A stretch of 64,000 bases of DNA, taken from NCBI RefSeq assembly GCF_000247815.1, contig NC_021675.1, positions 61,039,029-61,103,028 on the forward strand, in the 5' to 3' direction. The stretch is from Ficedula albicollis (Eukaryota > Chordata > Aves > Passeriformes > Muscicapidae). A program made the position numbers and the translations under genes. This document shows, in pieces, positions 49,109-64,000 of this stretch. Each line of letters opens with the position of its first letter. Within the stretch, counting starts at the first letter, position 1. A model generated the notes under the pieces. The model saw nothing but the letters and a program-made list of their open reading frames with translations. It made no database searches and was not told the origin of the DNA.

Positions 49109-51183
49109 ACCTTAATGTGAGAAAGCTATGTTATTTCATATAAGAAACAGAGAAGTCTGAAAATGCTTATTTATTCTTTAACATTTACCTGTGTAGAAAA
49201 CTCCCAAATTAATCTAACTGCATGAATTCCTTTGTAAAAATAATGCTGAGGATTAGAATGGGACTGAAGAGCATCACCTGAGAAAGGCTGAAGCTGCAAT
49301 TGCTTGTGAATGAGTTGCCAGTGCCATTGAAATGTAGTGAAAATCTCTTCCACTGCTTTACAATCATCATCTTTTATTAATCAGCCCAACAGCACACGGC
49401 AAAACCAGAAATCTCCCTACAAAGCTGGCACATATGGGAAAAGCTCACTCCTGGTTGTTTATTTTAAACAAACCCTACAGTAGCTCCCATTGTTTGTTTG
49501 TTTCTCCCCCCAGACTAGACAGCATGTGGCTTATGAGCCACACTGATAGATGTGATAAAGCTCCTGCCAGATCTGATTGATGACGGCACTAGGAAGTGCT
49601 GGGAAGGTCACAGTGTAATTCTAATTCTCTCTTTGCAGCTGCTCCTGGCAAAAAATGGTAGAGGAAAATAAAATCTCGATCTGCTAATTGCCAGTAACAG
49701 GGAAATTCTATCCTTACCTCGCCTTATCCTCTCTTTCCATTTCTAACAGGAATGCCATAAGCATGTGTAACCGATGAGAGACCAGGTAAGTTTCAAAGAG
49801 ATACTTAAACATCCTTTAACAGACCGAAAAAAAAAAAAAACCACCTAAAAATCTATCCACAACAACTGGCCAAATATTTAGCCTTTATACTTTGAAGACA
49901 GTGCAGAGTAGTTTAGCATGAAAGCTCCTTATGAAAGAGCTTTTACTATTTGCTCTTCTGCAAAACTGAGATAACATATCACTACATATTCCCTGTGAAG
50001 GAGTGCTATCTCTGATAATGGGAATATATGAACTAAACTCCCTTCCCAAAGTCTATCCATTTTAAATGAACAAGGCAAGCATCTTCACTAGAAGTGGTTA
50101 CTAGCAAGCCAGAGCATCAGTCAGTCAAGTGGGACACCAAAATCCTCATTTCCATAAACGCTGAGATGTGATGAGGACACTGATAAGAGACTTTGGGGAA
50201 TTCACAAGCATGATATAATGACAGTCCCCTAATGAATAATATATATTCAGTGTAACTCATAGCAATTACCTCACATACAGTGTTGTATTTCTTGGGGGAG
50301 AGATGTTTTTATCTTTGAGACATCAGCTACATTGCAGATTAAATTTGAAACCACTTGTGTACTCTTTTCTGGCACTCACTATTAGTGCATGGAAATATTT
50401 TTATTCAGCATTTTGTACTCACAAAGATTTTGGCACAATAAGGCCATTACCAACATCTGTCTTAGAGAAAGATAGTCTTTATCACTCAGCTCAAAACTAC
50501 ACAATGGCAGAGAGATGTTGGCAGCAGAAATCCCCTAGATAGTAAAAAAATCCTACCACTATGTCACCATAAAAGGAATAATACAGTGATTTTTTTTTTC
50601 TTTTTCAGTTTAGTAAAGAGATTTAGAAAAGACAGGTCTATCAGTTTGCTCATTTTACTGCCAAACATACACCATCAATTTTTAAAACATCAATACATGT
50701 AAAGGGCAGTATCTATACAAGATCCAACTGATTAAAAAAAATCCTCTTAGGCCTTTCTTTCCTAGATTTCTTGATGAACACTGGCAAAATATACAACAGA
50801 TATTGACTTATCCTTTTCACAGCCTCCTATATTCTCCAAGGCATACTCTAAGAGAGGTAACCACCAGCAGCTCATTTGGACATTGCTGTGTTAAGGGTGC
50901 TCAGCACCTTTGGCAGCCAAATCTGACTACGCACACTAAACATGAATGACTTTTTGCTGGGATGGCAAAGGGGAAACTGATGGCAGCTCTGCCAGTCTGG
51001 ATTTAATTTGTTGCCATATCTCTGGAAAATAGAGATTATGTCCCAAAAGACTGTTACCTGCTATTCAATATCCCCCACTGTACAAACCCAAGTTATGTTC
51101 CTGCAATACTATCCATTACCATTACTCACAGCAGCATGTCTTTTATGACCTGGAGAGACAAGAGTTCACTTCTGACCACAGAG
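49109..51183. other. Intronic DNA, no gene recognised
   Basis: Nothing beyond short homopolymers (A14 near 49828, T10 near 50590) and chance frames was found. Confidence 0.5.
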
Positions 51184-51235
51184 TATCATAGAACAGTTTA
51201 GGGTTGGAGGGACCTTAAAGATCGTTTAATATAAG
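51184..51235 (-). mobile_element. Short CR1 3'-end fragment
   Basis: TATCATAGAACAGTTTAGGG followed by TTGGAGGGACCTTAAAGATC is the reverse complement of the extreme CR1 3' end. Only about 50 bp remain, a common outcome of strong 5' truncation. Confidence 0.82.
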
Positions 51236-52252
51236 AGCAATTTAATCCACACATAGTGTTTTAGAGCACTGCTGCACTACAAAAGGCAGACTTTCATATG
51301 TGCATGGGCAGGTTGGTGCAGTGAGACAGTCGTGCAGGTGTAACCCCTGCACTCTGAGCTCAGGGTCACCCCTGTGCCATTGCAGCTATGTGTCTTCCTA
51401 CCTGCTCACAATGTGTTGACAGACTGTTCTCATATCACTTCATGCAGACACTCCCCAAAAAGACATCTGGTGTGGCCTTGAAAACTTAAATTGCTCTAAG
51501 GTCAGCTTAGGTTGCTTCATAGTAGGAAAACTAATTCCTAAAACTAATTCCTCCTAGACAACCCTTATGACAGAGGAGTACTTTCAAGATCTGGCTTTTT
51601 CAGTCCTCCACTAAAAGCTCAGAGTTCACAGTACCTGCAGTCCTCTGGCTGACTTCCACATTTCTATTACTATTGTTGGGTTTGACTATTAGGAATTCAA
51701 CTGTGAGCCTAAGAACACTTTACATTAGAAGTATATTAATCTGGAATAATACCTACTGAGTGTGCAACACAGTCACCCGCCCAGCCCAGACAGACAGTTT
51801 CTATATCATATGAAACACTATTTGTCAATGAAGTGATGAGTCAGGGAAGTCAGATCCATACCAGTAGCCAGGCGTCATTCACATCTAAAACCAGTAGAAC
51901 TGCATAGCTGGAAGGGATGCATAATTTTTTTGAAAAATTGCCACAGTATGCTTTACTGTGACTAACCCATAACAGCATAGAGTGGACTAAACTGTACAGG
52001 AGTTTGGAGGTGCAAGTCCTTGCATCCCACCCTCCCACCTCAGCAGGAGATCTCCTGCAAATGAATATAAAGTACATCCTTCCTCTTCCTCCTCCTCCTC
52101 AGGAGACAAAGAGCACAGCTTTGAACAAAGCAGTTAACCAGGCAGGCTCCTGGATACCACACTCCCACTGACTGACCTACCAGACACAAAACTTCTGAAA
52201 ATGGATGGAAATTAAAACGGTGGACTTCAGATAGCATCAACCAGCCCTGAAC
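51236..52252. other. Intronic DNA, no gene recognised
   Basis: I see no repeats or exon signals that can be defended. A minus-strand frame at 51850-52077 has no family resemblance. Confidence 0.5.
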
Positions 52253-52553
52253 CTGGCTCTTTTTTCCTGAGGCAATGTCACAAGGGAAACGGTAGCAAGC
52301 AGCAGGGCAAGACAATTCCTGGTCTTACAGCAAGTTGTCTTTGCACCACTGAAAGGAATAGCACAAGCTGGCTCTTTGTCCTGAGGCAATGTCACAAGGG
52401 AAACGGCAGCAAGCAGCAGGGCAAGACAATTCCTGGTCTCTGGCTCTTTTTTCCTGAGGCAATGTCACAAGGGAAACGGTAGCAAGCAGCAGGGCAAGAC
52501 AATTCCTGGTCTTACAGCAAGTTGTCTTTGCACCACTGAAAGGAATAGCACAA
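52253..52553 (+). repeat. Three-copy tandem repeat, long-short-long
   Basis: The copies are 52253-52367 (115 bp), 52368-52439 (72 bp) and 52440-52553 (114 bp). All share CTGGCTCTTT through GACAATTCCTGGTCT. Only the outer two continue with TACAGCAAGTTGTC and onward. The outer copies share TTTTTTCCTGAGG and ACGGTAGC, while the middle one has TTTGTCCTGAGG and ACGGCAGC. Confidence 0.96.
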
Positions 52554-52762
52554 TTAGTCACACGTGTACCAAATACAGCCTGTCCCACTGAGACTTCAAT
52601 ATTCGATTTTGCTTTTATGTCTCAGACAGTATCTATCCAACTCTGAGAGCTTTAGGAGAGGAAAAGGAAGATCATTCTTCAGTAAGACTGCAAAATTTTA
52701 AAATAGTGTGAGTGGCTGACCTATTGAAATCTTGCATTTTACCCTCTCCTCACTGGCACTGT

Positions 52763-53027
52763 TTCAATACTGCAATTTCAACCCCGCAACCTTCCAAATC
52801 CCTTCATCTAAAAATCTACCCAAGACACAGGAACACAACATAACACTTTGGATGCTTCAATACTGCAATTTCAACCCCGCAATCTTCCAAATCCCTTCAT
52901 ATAAAAATCTACCCAAGACACAGGAACACAACATTTCAATACTGCAATTTCAACCCCGCAACCTTCCAAATCCCTTCATCTAAAAATCTACCCAAGACAC
53001 AGGAACACAACATAACACTTTGGATGA
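52763..53027 (+). repeat. Three-copy tandem repeat, long-short-long
   Basis: The copies are 52763-52855 (93 bp), 52856-52934 (79 bp) and 52935-53027 (93 bp), starting TTCAATACTGCAATTTCAAC. The outer copies agree with each other (GCAACCTTCC, TTCATCTAAA). The middle copy differs (GCAATCTTCC, TTCATATAAA) and lacks the ATAACACTTTGGATG tail. Confidence 0.96.
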
Positions 53028-53880
53028 CAAATCTCCTAGGAAACACCAAACAGTGCCACATATCACCAAAGGCAGTATCTGCTCATTGTTCTGTTTGCCA
53101 GCTTGTGACTGCAATCAGTGGCTGAGACACAAAGAAAACTGTAGATCCTTCTCTTTCAAATCCATTTCAAATTCTTCTTAAACCCATGTGGTGCCCTGTA
53201 GCCCCAGAAAGACAGGATTCTCTCCCTCTGGCTCTAATGTAGAATTTGCTCTTCTTTTATGCCAGTTCTAAAAGGAAAAAGGGTTTGCTCAAAACAAGTA
53301 AGTAATTGTGCAGTTCTTCCCATGGAAACCACCAGGAGGCATAAGGGACGACGGAAGGGCACCAAGTGCCCATACAGGAGAGCACTGATGGATAGATCCA
53401 TCTGGCTGCCAAGCTGCTCCCTTGTGCCCCTGCACCGACCATTCTCAGAAAGGCACACAAAAAGGGTTCATAACACTATTATTTCCATGAACGAAAAGAG
53501 TGGCCCTGTAACACTTGGAGGAAACAGTAGCAGAACACGTACAAGGGCAAGACACTAGTCATGGAATAATCATTAATTGTTATGGATACCTCTGAGAATT
53601 GAACCAAGCCGTGCCATGACATTTTTTCCCTATGGAACAAAACAAAGAGCTGCACAAAGAGCAGCAGAATCTGTCGTCTTAAGAAGCCCTGGACTGAAGT
53701 ACATTATTTAATTGGATCTCTTTGGCTTTGAGATTTATCATTTCATAGCTGGATCTCGGCCACAAACTTCAGTAATACAATAAACAGAACAGGCACAGGC
53801 ACACCAAGTGTTTGCATCAAACTGATCATAAAGGATCCAGAGGAGATAAGCTAAATACTTCTCTGTTTCTCGCATGAGCC
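53028..53880. other. Sequence left of the CpG-rich block, no gene recognised
   Basis: I see no repeats with ends. A 99-codon plus-strand frame at 53259-53558 overlaps two minus-strand frames. None has splice support. Confidence 0.5.
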
Positions 53881-53989
53881 TTGTCTTGCCTTTCAGAGTG
53901 TGCATTTATTCAGCTGCACTGTCCCTTAGGGCAGGTGAGTGCCGAGGGATGCCTGTCTGAATCCACTCAGCTCCTGCCACCCCAGAGCG

Positions 53990-56163
<2,174 letters not shown>

Positions 56164-59100
56164 AGATGCAACCTGGACTTCTTGCCCCAGATTAAAGAAA
56201 AGTCTCCCTGGAGTCGGAGGCTTGTTCCCCTAGTAATACTGCTATATCACAGCAGGAGCCTCAGTGCAGCCCATGCCCTCCCAGTCCTGCCCAGGGGATG
56301 CTGTGATCTGGGCACTGAGCAGTGGAGGAATAACATGGATTTGGGGCATAATGAGCATGTCTGCATTTACCTAAAATTTAACCTCTTTTGTTGAAATCGT
56401 GTAAAATAATGCACAAACCCAACATGGATTAACACCTGGTGCCATCATTTTAGTTTAGCTTGATACAAGCCAGATCTAAATCAAGGTGAGACTAAGGTTT
56501 ATATTGATTAAACCTGCAGACTTCAGTTTGTAGCAAAATTGCTGAACCAAGGCAAGTTTGCTTAGGGACAACCTGGGTAAACATGTTCCAACTTCGAGAA
56601 ATTAAATTATATTCCTCCCTTTCCATAGAGAAACTGGAAATCTGAGGTCACAGAAGAATGTCAGTAAAGGAAGAACATTAGTTAAGGCAACTTTGTCTCT
56701 AGTCCAGCTGGGTGTCAGAACTCCTTTAACTTCAGCTCTAACAGTTGGATGCACAAGTGTGCTCTTGAGAGAAATATTTGGGGAACATTGGACATGTAAG
56801 TGCATAATTCTGTACAAGCTTGTAGCTGACTTTGTACCACAGACTGTACAACTTGTTAAGCACCTTAAATTTTGATTAATAAAATTTGGTTTGTTCTGGC
56901 CAGATTTAATATGCTTTTCTGTCCTGATGTTTCATCATCCTCAGTTATTCCAAGATGTTGATACCAAATGTAACAGGTTTGACCAGGGAAAATTCTATTT
57001 AGTCAGCATGTACACTGTGTGGCCACTTGGGATATGCATGAGATCTCTGTAGCCCAAAACAGGAGAGCTGAATTCACAGCCAACCTTTTCAGCAAGTGTT
57101 ACTTAGCCTGAAATCTCACTTTCAGCTGTTCTCTTTCTTGTATGCCTTTGGGTATGGGCAGGGAAGGACTTGCCTACTGGATGAGCTATTACAGCAGCAG
57201 CCTGCTCCTACCTGCCTTTTTTGTATTCTCTTCTTGGGAGTTGGCAGGGAGAGCTCTGGAGTACTTAGAAGTAGTGATTTTTCAAGCAATAGTAAAGTGC
57301 TTAGCCAGTCTTGAAAAAATTAAACCATAGCTCCTCTTCTCCATGGTTCAATTGCTTGCAGCTATTGCTCTCTTTGAGCTACTTAACTTGTATCATGACC
57401 TGTAAAATATGATCTCTAGGGAGAACAATCCAGTACTTCGCTGTACATGCACAGCCCTTGGCTTCTGTAGCACGTGCAGTGTAATCTGACAGTACCATTG
57501 ATTTGTATGCTTGCAATGAGCACTTCCAGTATTTGCTGGCTTTACTGCCTCTAGTTTTTTGTTTTGTTTTTTTTTTTTAATTTTAATGCACATATCACAT
57601 TAAGTAACACTTCAGTCTCTGCCTGCCCTAAGACATGCTGTGGTCTGTAAACTGGGCTCTTGGTTCAAGCAGCACTTCAGAGTATTTCTTCCACATAAAT
57701 GTCCTGAAGAAGTTAGGAAGCTGATCAGCAGAGAAACACAGATGAGAGAGAATTATCACAAGACCAGCAAGAAAATAAGCACTTTATGCCCTCTGTCAGA
57801 TATGAAAGTGAGATAACCTAAGGGTTTGTCCTTAGGCTGTTGGAGAGATTGGTAAAGACTTCATGTCTTGTGGTGCTAACTCCACAGGGACTAAATAATG
57901 GGCTGTCTATCATGAAGACAATCATCAGACAGCACAAGCTGCTCTTCATGGAAAAACTCTCTCTCAGGCTGAAGGGCTCAAAAGGACTTTTTTCTTATTT
58001 GAATTCTTAGTTTTCACAATGCTACACTTCAAAATGGCCTTACTCCCCCACTTTTTAGTTTGTACATATGCATTCCATAAGCTACTTCAGCTGTAAAATA
58101 CAACTTAGTGATTCGTTGAATTTCTTTCCCATTAATCTCTAACGGCACTACTTAAATGCAAATTCTATTTTATAGAATTAAAAAGAACAGTATATAATTC
58201 ACCTAGAACACAATATCATCAAAATAAATCAGGTGATTCCTAAGGAATTGCTTGCATGGAAACTGAAGTCACATCATTAATAGGAAATCTGTGGTCCACA
58301 GTACTGTACGTCATACTTTGCACCCAATAAACTTCTTAAACTAATCATCTTTTAACACAAAGTAGCAGAGAGCCAATGTCCCTGTTTGAAATACATGTCC
58401 TCCAGTTTGAAAAAGCACTTTTTAGCTTTAAGACAAAATATTCATGCAGTGTTCCAAACTGTCTTTATTCCCAATAATTCACTATACAGTTCCACCCTAT
58501 CAAGAGTAACTTCATTACTGTAGAAATAATCTTCACAAGCTTCAGGCAGGACTTGGTGAAGATTAGTCATACAGATCCCTTATCTTCCTGTAATCTTCTT
58601 AGCACTGGTTATCACAAAAGAAAAGAAAATAATCAGACCAAAGAAAAATAAAATAATCAAATAGTCCCAGCAGTAAAGTATCCAAATAGAGTTGTTTACA
58701 AGACTGGGACTTTAACCATCAGATAATCTGTAGTGTGTTGAAACTGAAAAGTCATGACAATGACAGGCCATATTTATTATCTTTAGGATGTGCTTAAAAT
58801 AATTATTTATGCCTATTTTAAGATATTTTTTGCTCTGGAAAATCAACATTGGATGAAATCTGAGAAACACGGGCATGAGAAAAAAAAAATCTCCAACCAT
58901 TTGTTGTGATTTATGTCTTGTAAGGTACTCCAAGCAATTTGGTCTTGGCTCACTTAAGAAATGTAAAAAGGCAGGAAAACAGTACTTTAGGCATTTAGGA
59001 GTATGGGTCAGTTTTTAAAGATACACTCAATTCCACTTCAAATCTGCTTTGGACTGAGTCCATAACCTGACAACTCACTAGTTTAAGAGGCCCCAAAAAC

Positions 59101-59320
59101 TCAGCAACATCCTATTGAGAAAACAAGTGTAAGAAAACCTATTGGATGCTATAAGTGATGACTGGTATTCCCTGAAAGTCTGCTCAATACTTTTCAATAA
59201 GACCTTTCACCTTTCAAGGTGCCTGTGCAAGATTATGTTCTTTTTATTTAGTACCTTAAAGTGAAATGACAGCTGTAAGGAAAAGCCTGTATATTCTTGA
59301 TATTTGGTATCAGAATGACT
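56164..59320. other. Probable intergenic DNA upstream of AFAP1, no gene recognised
   Basis: GC content drops back to background after about 56.35 kb. Only chance frames are present, plus a T-rich run near 57557-57580. No CR1, LTR or exon could be identified. Confidence 0.5.
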
Positions 59321-60001
<681 letters not shown>

Positions 60002-63000
60002 AGACAAAAAAAGCCTAGAATTGGAAAAATGTTGACTTTATGTGAGACCCCACACTGCCGCTGGTGTGTCAGGCAGGAAAGGCGAGGCTCCCTGGAGCTG
60101 CCTTGCTGCAGCTGCCTCCTGGTGTGTCCCACCTTCTGCCCTCTCATCATGGATGGTCTCAGGAAGAGGGAAAAGCAGGCAAAAATACTGTGCAGTCTGG
60201 GCTGACAGGAGAGGGAGTGACGTTACAGCAATTGCCACTCCTGTCAGTAAAACCTATTGATGGCAGGATTTCAAAAGCAGGAAGCAAGTTATGGATTTTT
60301 AGAACAGAAATATTCTGCTGTTACTTTGAAACCATAATTTTTCAGTAAGGAAAACACCACTGTTTCTGCAGTTGTCTCAGACACTCAAGGCATTTACAGA
60401 CTAGGAATAAATGCATTTTACAAATAGAAAATGCTCTTGATAAAGATAGGCTCTTTTTCCCTTTTTTATTGTATACTGGCATCTTGTTACAGAAGAGTAT
60501 ATTGTTATTAAGAACCCAATACTCAGCATAGTTTGATTTTTTATTTTTTTTAAGAGTAGAATGAATGATTCCTTCTTGGGTCCTGCATAATTTCCAGGTC
60601 CACTGGGGGAAAAAGTAATTATATTTTAGACACACTTGAAAAACTTATAGGGCTGAGTACATGTATGTCCCAAAAGGACTTACACAGCAGATATGCCATT
60701 CACCTTTGTGCAAAAAGCAAATTTGAAAAAGTGTGCATTATAGAAACTTCAAGAACGAGGATTCTGCTGCTTTTCTATAACGCACAGGCCTCTCCTTACT
60801 GTCCACACAGATAGATTATCTGTGTAACAAATCTATCTGCAAGTAAATTCACAGAGATGTAAATACCTTCAATTAGGTTCTTGGTTTTGAATCAGGGAAA
60901 GGAAGGAATATATAAAAAATAATAATATACATTTTACAGAATCTTAATGTGCAGGTAAAAATAGTTACTTTCCACTTATGTTCTTCTGTTTGAACTAAAC
61001 ATAAGCAAACAATCCTTCCTTCTGATTTCAGTTTTGGAAGAAATTCTGTATAACTTGACCTTTGTGTTCAGCTTCAGGTATGAATGCCAGTGATTTCAGT
61101 GGGATTAGCATTTAGTTACTGACATTTTCAAAATACTATGCTAACATCCTTTTATTAAATGCATATTAAACCCTCAGAATCACTAAAAAGTAGCTCTGCC
61201 TTTTGGTATTAGTAACTTGAAAAAAAATCCTATTCTTGTAATTTTACTTCTTATAAATTGAAATTTTATATTAAATTTTAATATAATAGGGGCAGATTTC
61301 CTCTAAGTCTTGCCTCCTTGCCCCTGCTTTCATTGAAATTCAAGGAACATTGGGCCAAAAATGGAATCTTACTGAAAGATAAATTTTAGCTTCTATTCTG
61401 TATTTATATTGTCTCCTGTGCCATTTAAAATGGAGTAAATTATTTCAGTAGTCTTTGATTCAATTATATTATTTTTATTGCACTATAAAAATAATCAGTT
61501 ATCATGCTCAAAAAAGAGATTAGGACAAAAAAAAATGCAATTTGAAGAATTTGATCCTTATACAGCAATTCATACAGTCCTCCTGGCACTTCCATCTGTC
61601 AAAAACTAATTGCAGATGAGAAATGTCTAGTACAAAATTGGGAAAAAATGGGGAGCTCAAAGTGGTTATGCTCCACATCCATAAATTAAGAAATTTTTTT
61701 TTTAAAGTCTGACTAGCAAAATTGCCAAGTGACATGAAGCATTTTAACCCTGTTCCTCAAGTGAATTATTACAGGTCAGAGAACTGAAAGGGAGTTCAGA
61801 CAGACCATTAACAACCTCAGTTGTTTAATTTGCTATCAAATGTGCCTTCTTAATTTTCAGTTAATAGAAAAAAAAATATAGTAGTAGTGTGAGAAATAAT
61901 AATGACTCGTGTCAGAGTTCAGAATCATGTTCACTTGGATGGAAAAAACCTCCAGCAATTTGCAAGAGTGAGCTTAGGTCAAGTAAGGCATCAGCATAAT
62001 GTAGATTTGTAACAAAAAAGTCAGACATTCTTAGTTTTCTTCTTCCACACCTCCCACCACAAAAAAAAAAGAAAAAAAAAAAGAAAAAAGAAAAGTTAAT
62101 GTGCTTGACATAACATGGCAAATAGGAAGCCTTTATTCTGTCAGACCACTCCTGAACACAAGGTACAATGGGCTGAGAGAAATTAGCAGAAGAACTACCA
62201 AGGGCAAAGGAAGGTTTTAATCTAAAAGAAATAAAAAACAATTGCAATTTTTAGTGGAGGGATGACTTAGAGGATGTAATAAAAGAATGTATCATAGGAA
62301 ATGGAAGAAACAGGTTAACAGCAAATCATCCGTGACACAAATGTAGCCAGATTCAAAACCAGAAATCAGCAGTAACCAGACCTGCAACCAAAGGCGAATA
62401 CATAATAGCTGGGACACTGAACCCCAATTGTGATACCTTTACCTGTGTGGGACACGTTGCCCTTGCCGGGTTTTGGTTTCCTCCTGATCACTGGGGAGCT
62501 GCTGCTTGTCCACACTGGCAGGGAAGGACCTGCAGGTCCCAACTGCTTGGGTGCTGCAGACGTCTGTCCAAGCACTGCAGACACACGGAACTCACACAAA
62601 CTCACACGAACCCGTGTGCACAGATGTCACACACCGAGGGGAAGGAGCACAATGACCTCAACCATGAAAAGCAGCAGCATTTAAAACTAACTTCTCTGAG
62701 CTGTAACTCACAGGGATGGTGGTTGTGAAGAGGGAGTAACAACCTGCTGCAATAACACAACAAACTGCAATTTGCTGTGGGTGCTTCATTACCTGGGAGT
62801 TAAACCACGGAGATCCTACTTTCCATGGCCATGCACTTTTACTGAGTACCACCTTTTCTAACATGGTTTGTCACAAACTACAAAAAGTGAGAAGGAATAC
62901 AAAAACTCAAAAAGCCTGAGCCAGCACCTCCTATGAGCTTTTAAAGATTTAGCCATTCTTCAGAGGCAGCTTGGATATGAAGAAGGGATGCAAGTATCCT

Positions 63001-63032
63001 GTATAAATTTACATGTACAAGAGAGTCACATT
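60002..63032. other. Probable intergenic DNA, no gene recognised
   Basis: The sequence is AT-rich, with an A-rich tract at 62061-62093. A slightly GC-richer stretch at 62440-62650 has short overlapping frames without splice support. I see no transposon ends. Confidence 0.5.
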
Positions 63033-63146
63033 TGTCATTGTTATATTAATAACAGTCATCATTTTTTTTCAGATACTCAAGATACATGCTGTCATTGTTA
63101 TATTAATAGCAGCCATCATTTTTTTTCAGATACTCAAGATACATGA
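63033..63146 (+). repeat. Tandem duplication, 57-bp period, two copies
   Basis: The copies 63033-63089 and 63090-63146 start TGTCATTGTTATATTAATA and end CAGATACTCAAGATACATG, with two substitutions (AACAGTC versus AGCAGCC). Confidence 0.95.
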
Positions 63147-64000
63147 AAAATGGTATCCACAACTGAGATCTATCAAGTAATCACATTGGTCAAAGGTCAG
63201 CTGAGGTCTTAGGAAGCTTATAAAATAACCCAGTCCTTTTCCTCACAAATTAAGGGGCAGGAGAATATGAATATATGGATGCTCTTAAGCTCATGCCCCA
63301 GAGTTGAGTGCTAGACAGAAGCATCTGGGATCTCATCTAGCTCATCTGCAAATAACAGAACAGCATTTTCCTGCAGGTATGTGAAAAGGTTAGTAAAATA
63401 ATTGGTCTGTCTTGGTCACACTTGGGAAATGTCAAATAGATAGCTCCTCAAAATCAAAATGCACAATGTAAGATCAAGCCTCTGGTCTCTCTTGGTCTGA
63501 ACTGCATCTTTTTTTGCCCATGTAAAATTAGCCTTGTTTCAGAGGGTTATTAGATTCCAGGTACTGTCTCACAACTATGTATTTTCTTGTTTCTGCAATT
63601 ACAGGTTTCAGAGTTCTCCCCTGAACCATAAGGAAAATACCAGAAGGGTAGACAAAAATGACCAGCCTTCTCAGACAGCTATAATGGTAACCTGGCATGC
63701 CTGATTTCCTATCTGGAATTGTTGGTTAGATATTCCTTCAGCAGCCACAAAACCCCACATATTCCTTTGTCTCAAAGACTGTGGTGATGAAATGCTGGCT
63801 CTTTCATTGCTCACTTTGAGACATCTTTAAAATACATGAGATGAGGATTAGGTCCTACATAGGGTTGGCATGAGAAGCTGAGACACGCAGCTCAGATCCA
63901 GGAATGAAAATGAAATCGCTGACAGAATTCCCCTGCTTCTTGTATACATATCAAAATAAGTTTCTCCAAGAGCTATATTGATCCTTTTGAGCTGCATAGC
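63147..64000. other. Probable intergenic DNA to the window edge
   Basis: No exon, repeat with ends or RNA gene is recognisable here. Confidence 0.5.

Overview
This is vertebrate nuclear DNA, most likely from a bird and probably a songbird. It has low gene density, introns with clean GT/AG boundaries, several CR1 LINE fragments truncated in the usual avian way, and one solo LTR whose sequence resembles passerine ERV LTRs. Bacterial or viral gene organisation is absent, and most longer open frames are chance ORFs in intronic DNA.

The anchor gene is AFAP1 (actin filament-associated protein 1) on the minus strand. Its first coding exon (3682-3808, with 2 nt of 5' UTR to 3810) encodes the recognisable AFAP1 N-terminus and has textbook splice sites. 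Everything left of it (1-3681) is intron 2. Everything right of it, to a CpG-rich block near 54.0-54.8 kb, is read here as the roughly 50-kb first intron, with the CpG block as the probable AFAP1 promoter and non-coding exon 1. From about 56.2 kb to the end is probable upstream intergenic DNA.

The most interesting unexplained element lies inside AFAP1 intron 1 on the opposite strand. Two candidate exons (21317-21466 and 22050-22196) have compatible phase-0 splice sites and together encode an approximately 93-residue protein: a hydrophobic N-terminal membrane segment followed by a basic, Cys-containing tail. A TATA-like box lies upstream and poly(A) signals lie downstream. I do not recognise the family.

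The rest is repeats. CR1 pieces lie at 5.2, 24.6, 45.6 and 51.2 kb. A solo LTR at 47.7-48.5 kb carries an internal 240-bp duplication. There are about a dozen short, near-identical tandem duplications (57-332 bp units), including two long-short-long triplets at 52.2-53.0 kb. Three very long G homopolymers (71, 1147 and 550 nt) are almost certainly sequencing or assembly artefacts. One is flanked by a duplicated 66-bp segment, and two interrupt the putative AFAP1 promoter beside a G-rich minisatellite. The long poly-Gly and poly-Pro reading frames across them are not genes.
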